Of a stretch of 35,998 nucleotides of DNA, positions 7,538-15,835 are shown piece after piece. Under the pieces are notes generated by a model. The model did not search any database, had not been told where the DNA came from, and saw nothing but the letters and a program-made list of their open reading frames with translations. Position numbers and translations under genes: made by a program. The DNA comes from an uncultured Clostridium sp. (lineage in GTDB: Bacteria > Bacillota > Clostridia > TANB77 > CAG-508), in NCBI GenBank assembly GCA_948471115.1, contig CAOKRJ010000001.1, forward strand, positions 1 through 35,998, read 5' to 3'. How positions within the stretch are numbered: the stretch's first letter is position 1; every line of letters begins with the position of its first letter.

Positions 7538-7593
7538 GTACAGTCATCTAATATTTATATAATTAAAGCATAAAAGTTAAGGGAGGATAAGAA

Positions 7594-8274
7594 ATGGAAA
7601 TTTTGAGAGTTGAAAACTTGTGTAAAACTTATGGAAAAAACGAAACACTTGTAAAAGCACTAGATGGAATAAGTTTTAGTGTTAATAAGGGAGAATTTGT
7701 TGCCATAGTAGGAGCAAGTGGAAGCGGAAAATCAACACTATTGCATATACTTGGAGGAGTGGATAGGCCAACCTCAGGGAAGGTTTTAGTAGATAACAAA
7801 GATGTATTCAAATTAAATGAGACAAATCTAGCAGTATTTAGAAGAAGGCAAGTAGGACTTATTTATCAATTTTATAATCTAATACCAATTTTAAATGTTG
7901 AAGAAAACATAACACTTCCATTATTATTAGATGGAAAACAACCAGATAATAGATATTTAGAAGAATTGATTAGTACTCTAGGACTAAGTGGGAGAGTAAA
8001 ACATTTACCAAACGAACTATCAGGAGGACAGCAACAAAGAGTATCAATTGGTAGAGCACTAATGAATAGACCAGCAGTGCTACTTGCAGACGAACCAACA
8101 GGAAACTTAGACAGTAAAGCATCAAGAGAAATTATTGAACTATTAAAACTATCAAACAAAAAATATGAACAAACAATTATAATGATAACACATGATAATA
8201 GTTTAGCATTAAATGCAGATAGAATAATTACTATTGATGATGGTAAAATCATCAGTGATAAGAAGGTGAAATAA
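7594..8274 (+). CDS. ABC transporter ATP-binding protein, LolD/MacB type
   Basis: The 226-residue ATPase powers the permease encoded next. It has Walker A GASGSGKST (40-48), a Q-loop in YQFYNLIPILNVEENI, the signature LSGGQQQR (about 142-149), Walker B VLLADEPTGNLDS and the switch His in MITHD. The DEPTGNLDS and PILNVEEN motifs mark the MacB/LolD/FtsE branch, which works with FtsX-fold permeases and usually exports or disengages lipophilic compounds and peptides rather than importing nutrients. GGGAGG precedes the ATG. Its stop abuts the permease ATG (8275) with no gap, so the two are translationally coupled. No defect is seen. Confidence 0.93.
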   Translation: MEILRVENLCKTYGKNETLVKALDGISFSVNKGEFVAIVGASGSGKSTLLHILGGVDRPTSGKVLVDNKDVFKLNETNLAVFRRRQVGLIYQFYNLIPILNVEENITLPLLLDGKQPDNRYLEELISTLGLSGRVKHLPNELSGGQQQRVSIGRALMNRPAVLLADEPTGNLDSKASREIIELLKLSNKKYEQTIIMITHDNSLALNADRIITIDDGKIISDKKVK

Positions 8275-10924
8275 ATGGGAATATTAAAAAGTTTAACTAT
8301 AAAACACCTTCTAATGAATAAAAGAAGAACATTAGTTACAATTATTGGGATAATATTGTCAACAGCATTAATGCTAGGTATAGGATTACTTTTTTCAAGT
8401 TTTCATCAAGCTATGCTTAATGATGCTATAGACAATCATGGAGATTATAATGCAATTTTTAATCAATTAAAAGGAAAAGACTTGAATGCATTAAAGGAGA
8501 ATGTAACTATAAAGGAAATTTTTTATGAACAAAATGTTGGATATGCACACTTAGATGGAATAAAAAATGATAGCAAACCATATTTAAGACTAAAAAATGT
8601 TAGTAAAAATTATCTAGAAAGATTAGAACTGATGGATGGTAGAATGCCTAATAATTCAAATGAATTATTAATATCTAGCCATATAGAGACTAATGGAGGA
8701 GTAAAACTAAATGTAGGAGATAAAATTAAGCTAGAACTTGGATATAGAGTTGATGAAGAAGGATATATATTAGATATTGTACAACTAATAAATAAAGACA
8801 ATGAAAAATTTTATTATGACGATGGAGAAATTATAACTACACTACGTTATACAGAAAACGAAAAACTAGAAATTTGTGAGACAAGAGAATTCACTATAGT
8901 GGGAATTGTAGTAAGAAGTAATCTGGAAGAACGCTATTCTTGTGGATATTCAGTATTTACATTAAAAGAAGAAATTAAAGATGAAGAAAAAGTAAATAGT
9001 TATGTAATATATAAAAATCCTAGCAAGACCTTTGAAAATTCAGAGAAATTAGGGGAAATATTAAAACTTTCAAAAAATGATATAGAATATAATAATCAAT
9101 TATTATATTTTTATGGAACAAGTCAAAGTGGAAACTTTACAGCAACAGTAGCTGGTATGATGTCAATTACACTTGCATTATTGTCTGTTGGATGTATTAT
9201 TGTAATATACAATTCATTTGCAATATCTACAATGGAAAGAAAAAAACAATTTGGTCTATTATCAAGCATAGGGGCAACTAAAAGGCAGATAAGAAATACA
9301 GTAATTTTTGAAGCATTAATAGTAGGAAGCATAGGAATAGTAATAGGTGTAGCAGGGGCATTTTTAGGAATATATGTAGTACTTCAAATATTAAATAACC
9401 TTATTCAAGACATGATGGGAGTGACTTTTCAATTAACAATAAATCCTGTATATGTAATTATTCCCTTAATATTTATGTGTATAGTAATACTAATATCTGC
9501 TTGGATACCTGCAAAAAGAGCAAGTAGAGTTACACCAGTAGAAGCAATACGACAAAATGATGAAATAAAGATAAACAAAAAGAAAATAAGAACAAGTAAA
9601 CTAATAACTAAAATATTTGGAGTAGAAGGAGAAATTGCGCTAAAAAATATAAAAAGAAATAAAAGAAAATACAGAATAACGATAATATCATTATTTATAA
9701 GTATAGTATTATTTATATCATTTAGCTCATACTTGCAATTCCTTGTAGGAACAAGCGAAGGATTGGTATATCCATATAATTATGATAGTGCAGTATATTT
9801 TTATGATGAAAATGAAGAATTAAAACAAAGAGTTACAGACGATATATTAAGTATAGAAAATATAGAAAAATACTCAATCATTGATGAACTTTGGTTCCCA
9901 TATGAAACCCTAGAAGAAGATAGATATAATAAAGAATATTATGAATATCATAAAAAACTATATGAGGAAAGCTTCAATATAAATATTGTAAAGCTTTCAG
10001 ATGAAGAATATAGAGAATATATAGAAAAAATAAATGGAACTTATGGTCAATCAATATTACTTAACCAAGCAAGAATTAGAAAGGATTCTGTAACAAATAT
10101 AGTAACACTACTAGAAAATACTAAAAATCTTAGCTTAAATTTAAAAATACCAGAATATACAGATGATGTGGATAATAAAGACACAAAAGTAATAGCAGAA
10201 GAAAAAACTCTAAAAATAGATAATATAATAGCAACAAAAGAAACAATCTTTGCAACAGACCACTATAAATTTAGAGAAACAACTACTTTAATTGTAAATA
10301 ATGAGACATATAGTAAAATATATGAATGGAAAAAAAGAAATTTAAAAGATAACACTGATTATTCTCCAACAATGAAAATATTAATAAAAACCTCAGAAAT
10401 TAAGAAATTTGCAGAGGAAGGAGAAAAAATAGAAACAAAATATAATTCAGGAAATCATGAAATTTATGTATCAAATATTGCGTTAGACAATCAAGAAGAA
10501 AAAAACTTAGTACTTGCAATAAAAATACTTTTATATGGTTTCATAAGTTTAGTAACATTAATTGGAGTTACAAGTGTATTTAATACAATAAGCACAAGTA
10601 TATCTTTAAGGCAAAAGGAATTTGCGATGTTAAGAAGTATGGGGCTAACACCTCGGTGGATTTAATAAAATACTATTCTTAGAAAGTTTATTCTTTGGAT
10701 TAAAATCATTAATATATGCACTTCCAGTTTCATTTGTTGTAATATTTTTAATATCAAGAGCAATAGCAAATATAATAGAATTCAGTGACTTTTTAATACC
10801 TTGGAATAGTATAATAATTTCAGTAGTGGGAGTATTTGCGTTAGTACTTTCAACAATGATGTATTCAGCAAGCAAAATAAAAAAAGAAAATATTTTAGAA
10901 GCAATAAGACAGGAAAACATATAA
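8275..10924 (+). CDS. FtsX-type ABC permease, +1 frameshift at CGG codon 794
   Basis: The permease has an N-terminal membrane segment (about 18-40), a long extracytoplasmic domain, a first FtsX domain (about 290-420, ending PAKRASRVTPVEAIRQ), another segment near 470-490, a second extracytoplasmic domain and a last FtsX domain from about 750. In the zero frame it stops at 10665, just after MLRSMGLTP, reading CCT CGG TGG ATT TAA. Skipping one base at the CGG gives CCT-GGT-GGA-TTT-AAT and restores about 88 residues with the last two membrane segments and the family ending ENILEAIRQENI, stop at 10924. The full product is about 882 residues. The unshifted 796-residue product lacks the end of the second FtsX domain. 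The restored tail has no further lesion. Confidence 0.85.
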
Positions 10925-11066
10925 TAGGTATATTGCATAATTTAAATATAGAGAAACATTTGTAATGACACACTTTCTGAATAAATGGAAATAAATTAGC
11001 AATAAGGTTAACAGTTGTATCCAAGAGTGATAAATGTAGGGATTAATGCGGAAATATTAGTAAGAT

Positions 11067-11099
11067 ATTTGCTTTCTATATAATATATAGAAAGCAAAT
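11067..11099. terminator. Perfect 15-bp hairpin after the ABC operon
   Basis: Arms 11067-11081 and 11085-11099 pair perfectly around a 3-base loop (core TTTGCTTTC/GAAAGCAAA). It lies about 140 bases after the restored permease stop. It is the only clear structure in the 471-base gap 10925-11395, which otherwise holds AT-rich sequence without a credible ORF. The right flank is A/T mixed, so termination strength is uncertain. Confidence 0.5.
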
Positions 11100-11395
11100 T
11101 TATAATAAAATGAATTTAGTAGAGAAGAAATAAAAAGTGTTAATCAGTGATTGCAAATATTCAAACCAATATAAAATTATTACTTAAGCTAGAGACAATG
11201 CAGACAATGGAATTATTTTAAATTTTAAGCATAATAATTAGATATACATTTATAATTAAATTCAATAGATACACTTTTTACATAAAATTACTATTTCTAG
11301 TTTTTATGTAAAATTTCAATAAAACTATTTACAATTTGAGTTTTATTTGATATAACATATATAATTTATGGCAGAGAAAATAGGGAGTGTGAAGT

Positions 11396-12277
11396 ATGGA
11401 AAAACAAGTAAATCATTTTTTAGAATTTATACACAATGATAAAAAAGTCTCAGAAAATACATTGCAATCATATAGAAGAGATATAGAGCAATATCAAAAA
11501 TACGTAGAAATAAATAAATTAAATTATGCCAAAGTAGATTCAGAACAAATATCAGGTTATTTAGACTATATGAAAAACCTTGGAAAGAAAAGTTCGACAA
11601 TTTCAAGAAGTCTTGCGTCAATAAGAGCATTTTATCAATATTTATTAAGAAACAAGAAAATAAAAAAAGATCCGACAGATGGAATACAATCTCCTAAAAT
11701 TGATAAAAGAGTTCCTACTGTATTATCTGCACAAGAAGTAGAACTGCTATTAGAACAGCCTAAGAGTGTTGACTTAAAAGGAATTAGAGATAAGGCTATG
11801 TTAGAATTTGCATATGCTACAGGAATGAAAGTTACAGAGATTATATCATTAAATATATCAGATGTTAACTTTGGTGAAGGACTTGTAATATGCAGAACTG
11901 GCGAAAAGCAAAGAAACATACCACTAGGTAATTTATCAAAAGAAGCATTAAAAGATTATGTAGAAAATGCTAGACCAATACTTATAAAAGATGATAGTGT
12001 TACAGCATTATTTGTTAATACTAATGGACAGAGATTAACAAGACAGGGTTTTTGGAAAATAATAAAATATTATAAAGAACAAGCACATATAACAAAAGAT
12101 ATAACACCACATGTATTAAGACATTCATTTGCAACACATCTATTACAGAATGGTGCGGATTTAAAATCAATACAATTAATGTTAGGGCATTCAGATATAT
12201 CATCGACACAAGTATATATGCAATTTCAAGATGAAAGTTTACAAAACATATATAAAAAAGCACATCCACGTGCATAA
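11396..12277 (+). CDS. xerD: XerD-like tyrosine recombinase
   Basis: At 293 residues this has the length and layout of XerC/XerD, which resolve chromosome dimers at dif. The N-terminal SAM-like domain (about 1-95) includes NTLQSYRRDIEQY and STISRSLASIRAFYQYL. The catalytic domain has Lys171 in the beta hairpin, HxxR as His239/Arg242 in TPHVLRHSFATHLL, His265 in LGHSDISST and the nucleophile Tyr274. One key position differs: the first catalytic arginine, normally in G-[LMI]-R-V-[ST]-E, is Lys145 here (ATGMKVTEI). It stands alone between two intergenic gaps, not next to mobile genes, which suits the housekeeping Xer role. GGGAGTG precedes the ATG. XerC versus XerD cannot be fully settled by eye. 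Confidence 0.85.
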   Translation: MEKQVNHFLEFIHNDKKVSENTLQSYRRDIEQYQKYVEINKLNYAKVDSEQISGYLDYMKNLGKKSSTISRSLASIRAFYQYLLRNKKIKKDPTDGIQSPKIDKRVPTVLSAQEVELLLEQPKSVDLKGIRDKAMLEFAYATGMKVTEIISLNISDVNFGEGLVICRTGEKQRNIPLGNLSKEALKDYVENARPILIKDDSVTALFVNTNGQRLTRQGFWKIIKYYKEQAHITKDITPHVLRHSFATHLLQNGADLKSIQLMLGHSDISSTQVYMQFQDESLQNIYKKAHPRA

Positions 12278-12303
12278 CAAAATATTAAACAAATTAACAC
12301 TAG

Positions 12304-12328
12304 AGGGTAGATTTATGCAATCTGCCCT
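12304..12328 (+). terminator. Hairpin after xerD
   Basis: AGGGTAGATT (12304-12313) pairs with AATCTGCCCT (12319-12328) with one G-U pair and a 5-base loop, followed by a T-rich stretch. It is 27 bases after the xerD stop. The TCTGCCCTAA arm recurs in the hairpin at 25109-25146. Confidence 0.6.
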
Positions 12329-12358
12329 AATATCTTAATTTTAATCGGAGGAAAAAAT

Positions 12359-12862
12359 TTGAAAAACAAAGAAACTGAGATTAACAAAAATTTTGCAAAA
12401 TTAGAAGAAGAAATAAGAAACAAAAAGAAATTACCACAAGCAGAGAAAAAAGTAATATTCAAAAAATGTTTGTTTAATACTATACTACTAATAATAATAT
12501 TAATATATTTAATTTGTCTACAAATAGGAGAGCAAAATATTGAAACACAAAAATATATAACAATAATAAAAATATTTAGTATAATATTAATTATAGGAAC
12601 AACAATAATGTTTGAAATATCATATAGAACTAATAGAAACAATATAATTATACATAGTATAGAAATGCTAACACTATCGTTTTTTACGCTATTCTTAATA
12701 TCAGGATACTCGATATACTATGGAAACTTTTATAAGATAACAACAACAGGAATTATTGCAAGTGTAATATACTATATGCTAAAAAGTGTATTAATCATAA
12801 CAAACTCAAAAAGAAAATATAAAAGAAGTCAAAATGATATAGAGAAGATAGTTGCAAAATAG
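12359..12862 (+). CDS. Small polytopic membrane protein, unknown function
   Basis: The 167-residue product has a charged N-terminal helix (1-40, rich in Lys and Glu), then about four hydrophobic segments (near 40-58, 68-86, 98-115 and 122-140), and a basic tail (KRKYKRSQND). I recognise no family. It begins with TTG at 12359, chosen because CGGAGG sits at the right distance and no ATG is available upstream in this frame. It lies between xerD and rpoZ, in the same direction. Confidence 0.65.
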   Translation: MKNKETEINKNFAKLEEEIRNKKKLPQAEKKVIFKKCLFNTILLIIILIYLICLQIGEQNIETQKYITIIKIFSIILIIGTTIMFEISYRTNRNNIIIHSIEMLTLSFFTLFLISGYSIYYGNFYKITTTGIIASVIYYMLKSVLIITNSKRKYKRSQNDIEKIVAK

Positions 12863-13035
12863 TTAAATATATATTATAATATAAAATATATATTAACATA
12901 AAAGTTGATAAAATTTGTAAAGTAAAGTTTACTCAAAGGTTATGTGTAGTAAATTTTGCGACTTTAGTTAAAGATAATATGAAATTAATTTAACAAAGAA
13001 ATTGCAAAGCAAAACTTATGAAGGAGTGATTAAAA

Positions 13036-13227
13036 ATGATGGTAAGACCAACTGTCACAGAATTATTAAAAAAAGTAGATAATAGATTTGGACTAGTAAT
13101 TGTAACTGCAAAAAGAGCAAGACAATTATCAAATGGAGATGAACCTTTAACAAATAAAATAGAAGATTCAAATGTAACATTAGCAGCAGTTGAAATTGCA
13201 GAAGGTAAGGTAGGTCCAAAATGTTAG
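13036..13227 (+). CDS. rpoZ: RNA polymerase omega subunit
   Basis: A 63-residue protein with the omega pattern: MMVRPTVTELLKKVDNRFGLVIVTAKRARQL, cut here to MVRPTVTELLKKVDNRFGLV and then VTAKRARQL, with a tail ending VTLAAVEIAEGKVG. Omega stabilises the beta-prime subunit during polymerase assembly. AAGGAGTG lies eight bases before the ATG. Its last 7 bases overlap the start of the guanylate kinase gene, a pairing common in bacteria. The length is normal for Bacillota. Confidence 0.9.
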   Translation: MMVRPTVTELLKKVDNRFGLVIVTAKRARQLSNGDEPLTNKIEDSNVTLAAVEIAEGKVGPKC

Positions 13228-13775
13228 TAATATTATCAGGGGTAGCAGGAGCAGGAAAGGACACTGTAAAAAGAGAAATAGTAAAAAGATTAGAATATGT
13301 TGATACTTTTCCAACAATTACAAGTAGACCTATGAGAGAAGGAGATATTCCAGGAATAACATATATATTTGTTACTGAAGATAAATTTAAAGAAATGATA
13401 GCAAATAATGAACTGTATGAATATGATTTACATCATAACAACTATTATGGGGTTGCAAAAAAACAGCTACAAGAAAAATTATTAAATGGAAAAGTAGCTA
13501 TAAGAGATGTAGATGTTAATGGAACTGAAAACTTAGTTAAACAATTAGGAAAGGAAATAAAAATTATTACTATATTTTTAAGAGTACCTAAAGAAGAATT
13601 GAGAAAAAGACTAGAATTACGAGAAGACAGACCAAGTGAACAAGAAATAAGACTAAGATTAAGTAGATTTGAGTATGAAGAGACTAAAATGGGACAGTAT
13701 GATTATATTATAGATAACGTAAATCAAGAAGAAACAATACAGAAAGTAATAAAAATAATAGAAGAAAATATTTAA
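13221..13775 (+). CDS. gmk: Guanylate kinase
   Basis: Gmk converts GMP to GDP with ATP. The 184-residue protein has the P-loop GVAGAGKDT at 8-16, where most Gmk proteins have GPSGVGKGT. The GMP-binding region is TSRPMREGDIPGITYIFVT, with NELYEYDLHHNNYYGV behind it. IRDVDVNG stands where most Gmk have LDIDVQG, and the lid holds LELREDRPSEQEIRLRL. The departures suggest a fast-evolving but complete member. Overlap with rpoZ supports the housekeeping role and explains the absence of a separate ribosome site. A terminator follows immediately. Confidence 0.87.
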   Translation: MLVILSGVAGAGKDTVKREIVKRLEYVDTFPTITSRPMREGDIPGITYIFVTEDKFKEMIANNELYEYDLHHNNYYGVAKKQLQEKLLNGKVAIRDVDVNGTENLVKQLGKEIKIITIFLRVPKEELRKRLELREDRPSEQEIRLRLSRFEYEETKMGQYDYIIDNVNQEETIQKVIKIIEENI

Positions 13776-13810
13776 AATAAAAAATCGACTTTTAAAGTCG
13801 ATTTTTTATT
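13776..13810 (+). terminator. Strong terminator after gmk
   Basis: A 17-bp perfect palindrome (13776-13792 with 13794-13810) starts right after the gmk stop. The core CGACTTT/AAAGTCG is flanked by an A-rich left and a T6 right arm. The converse arrangement also suits the minus-strand tRNA gene ending at 13832, so it is probably bidirectional. Confidence 0.9.
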
Positions 13811-13831
13811 AACATAATAGATTATAATATT

Positions 13832-13906
13832 TGGTGACTCCTACGGGAATCGAACCCATCACTCCACCTTGAGAGGGTGGCGTCTTAACCGCTTGACCAA
13901 GGAGCC
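13832..13906 (-). tRNA. tRNA-Glu, anticodon CUC, CCA encoded
   Basis: The minus strand folds as a full tRNA: acceptor GGCTCCT with AGGAGTC, D arm GTC/GAC, anticodon stem CCACC/GGTGG with loop CTCTCAA (anticodon CUC, reading GAG), T arm around TTCGATT, discriminator A and an encoded CCA at 13832-13834. The identity follows from the anticodon. A CUC isoacceptor in such an AT-rich genome normally supplements a UUC species, which is not in this window. Confidence 0.95.
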
Positions 13907-13930
13907 ATGAATAAGTAATGAACAAATAAT

Positions 13931-13960
13931 ATTTTAGCATAAAAATTGAAAAGATGTCAA
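13931..13960 (-). promoter_or_regulatory. Promoter of tRNA-Glu
   Basis: On the minus strand TTGACA (13955-13960) is followed after 18 bases by TAAAAT (13931-13936), 25 bases before the tRNA 5' end. Position and boxes fit a sigma-A promoter. Confidence 0.7.
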
Positions 13961-13986
13961 GAGATATGCCTACTTTTTTATACCAA

Positions 13987-14035
13987 TAGTTACAGTATAA
14001 TAGTTTTAATATGTAAAACCATTATACTGTAACTA
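13987..14035. repeat. Long palindrome between tRNA-Glu and the nitrilase gene
   Basis: Arms 13987-14007 and 14015-14035 pair at 20 of 21 positions around a 7-base loop. Each arm holds GTTACAGTATAAT or its complement. It lies between two divergent promoters, with no gene to terminate on either side, so it is more likely an operator-like site or a small repeat than a terminator. Confidence 0.6.
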
Positions 14036-14069
14036 CCAATAAAAAGTCTAAAAACATAAATAAACGGAA

Positions 14070-14098
14070 TTGATAAATTTATTTATATGTAATATAAT
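14070..14098 (+). promoter_or_regulatory. Promoter of the nitrilase-prmC-whiA-hemW group
   Basis: TTGATA (14070-14075) and a perfect TATAAT (14093-14098) are separated by 17 bases, 34 bases upstream of the hydrolase ATG. The genes that follow are close together in one direction. Confidence 0.75.
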
Positions 14099-14131
14099 AG
14101 TTAAGGAAGTTTAAATATAAGGGAGGAAATT

Positions 14132-14917
14132 ATGAAGGTATCATTAATACAAATAGACTCTAAAGACAATAAAAAAGAAAATATAGATAAAGCAATAAAA
14201 TTTATGGATGAATCTGTTATACAAAATGTAGATATTATATGTTTATCAGAGAAATTTTTATATTGGGGAAAAGGCAGAGGGGCAGAAGATATAGAATCTA
14301 CAATAATAAATAAATTTAAGGAATATGCAAAAACTAATAATGTAAATATAGTCTTAGGAAGTTTAGCATTAAAAGTTGAACATACTGATAATATAACTAA
14401 TACTTCTTTGGTAATAAATCGAAACGGAGATATAGTACATAGATATAACAAGATTTATATGTATACAGTAGATAGACCAGATTTGAAAATAAATGAAGCA
14501 AGAGACACTTTAAAAGGAAATAGTTTAGGAATTATTGAAATAGAAGGTGTAAAGGTTGGAATAGGAATATGTTTTGATATTAGGTATCCTGAATATTTTA
14601 AGGCTCTTGCATTAAATGGAGTAGAAGTAATATTTTTGCCAGCTAATTTTAGAAAATCAACAGGCGAAATAGCATGGGAAATATTACCAAGAGCAAGGGC
14701 TATTGAAAATCAAGTATATTTTTGTGCCTGTAATCAAACAGGTGGAACAGCAGAGAAAGAAAGATGTGGAAATTCGAAAATAATATCTTATGATGGTACT
14801 ATTATATCAAAGATAAATAAGGAAGAAGGAATTGTTATAGCAGATTTGGATATTGAAAAATTAAGAAAATTTAGAAAAGAATTTCCAGTTTTAAAACAAG
14901 TGGAGATTTTTGGGTAA
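14132..14917 (+). CDS. Carbon-nitrogen hydrolase (nitrilase superfamily amidase)
   Basis: Enzymes of this superfamily cleave carbon-nitrogen bonds with a Glu-Lys-Cys triad. All three are visible: Glu40 in ICLSEKF, Lys107 in RYNKIYMY and Cys147 in GICFDIRYPE. The RYPE motif and overall length (261 residues) place it near the Nit/omega-amidase-like branch, where members repair deaminated glutathione or hydrolyse alpha-keto-omega amides. The exact substrate cannot be told. GGGAGG precedes the ATG. It is first in a run of housekeeping genes, with prmC starting 24 bases after its stop. Confidence 0.87.
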   Translation: MKVSLIQIDSKDNKKENIDKAIKFMDESVIQNVDIICLSEKFLYWGKGRGAEDIESTIINKFKEYAKTNNVNIVLGSLALKVEHTDNITNTSLVINRNGDIVHRYNKIYMYTVDRPDLKINEARDTLKGNSLGIIEIEGVKVGIGICFDIRYPEYFKALALNGVEVIFLPANFRKSTGEIAWEILPRARAIENQVYFCACNQTGGTAEKERCGNSKIISYDGTIISKINKEEGIVIADLDIEKLRKFRKEFPVLKQVEIFG

Positions 14918-14941
14918 TATATAGTTATATGAGGGGAAGAA

Positions 14942-15787
14942 ATGGAAATAAAACAAGCAATAGCAGAAAATGCAAAAATTTTAAAAGAGAATAATATTGC
15001 TGATTCATATAATATAGCTAGAATTTTGATGGCATATACGATAAATAAGAATAAAGAATACCTTATAATAAATGATAAAGAAATTTTAAAAGATGAAATT
15101 TTAAAGCTATATGATGATAATATTGAAAAAGTAAAAAATGGATATCCAGTTCAATATATAACGAATAATCAAGAATTCATGAAATTAAATTTTTATGTTG
15201 ATGATAATGTATTAATTCCACAACCAGATACAGAAATATTAGTTGAAGAAATTATAAAAATATGTAAAAAGGAATATAAAGGAAAAAGAACAAAGTTATT
15301 AGACTTATGTACAGGTAGTGGTGCAATTGCAATATCTATAAAAAAATATGTTGAAAATATAGAAGCTATAGCAACAGATATAAGTGGTAATGCTTTAGAT
15401 GTGGCTAAAAAAAATGCAAAATTGAACAAGGCAGAAATTAAATTTATAGAATCAAATATGTTTGAAAAGATTAATGATAAATATGATATAATAGTCTCAA
15501 ATCCACCATATATTGAAACAGGAACCCTAAAAACATTATCAGAAGATGTACAATGTGAGCCAATACTTGCATTAGATGGTGGTATAGATGGATTAAATTT
15601 TTATAGAGAAATTTCTAAAAGTTCATATAAATACTTGAAAAAAGATGGATACTTAGCATTAGAAATAGGATATAATCAAAAAGATAGTGTTACACATATA
15701 TTAGAAGCAGAAAATAGATATAAGAATATAGTAAGTATGAAAGATTTATCAAATAATGATAGAGTAATAATAGCACAAGTAACTTGA
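14942..15787 (+). CDS. prmC: Release factor glutamine methyltransferase
   Basis: PrmC methylates the glutamine of the GGQ motif in peptide release factors, using S-adenosylmethionine, and so aids translation termination. The 281-residue protein has the family N-terminal helical domain with YPVQYITNNQEFMKL. The SAM-binding core includes LLDLCTGSGAIAI, and the catalytic NPPY is at about 186-189 in VSNPPYIE. Its C-terminal part includes ALEIGYNQ. GAGGGGAAG precedes the ATG. It is not next to prfA as in many Bacillota; here it sits between a nitrilase-family gene and whiA. Confidence 0.93.
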   Translation: MEIKQAIAENAKILKENNIADSYNIARILMAYTINKNKEYLIINDKEILKDEILKLYDDNIEKVKNGYPVQYITNNQEFMKLNFYVDDNVLIPQPDTEILVEEIIKICKKEYKGKRTKLLDLCTGSGAIAISIKKYVENIEAIATDISGNALDVAKKNAKLNKAEIKFIESNMFEKINDKYDIIVSNPPYIETGTLKTLSEDVQCEPILALDGGIDGLNFYREISKSSYKYLKKDGYLALEIGYNQKDSVTHILEAENRYKNIVSMKDLSNNDRVIIAQVT

Positions 15788-15835
15788 GGTATTAATGTTT
15801 TCAAATTAAATACCACAGGAAGGAATGAAAAAAAT

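Noticed and set aside
10645..11024. Two minus-strand ORFs after the permease stop
   Set aside because: They are complements of the +1-frame permease tail and the AT-rich spacer; the plus strand gives a proper FtsX ending.
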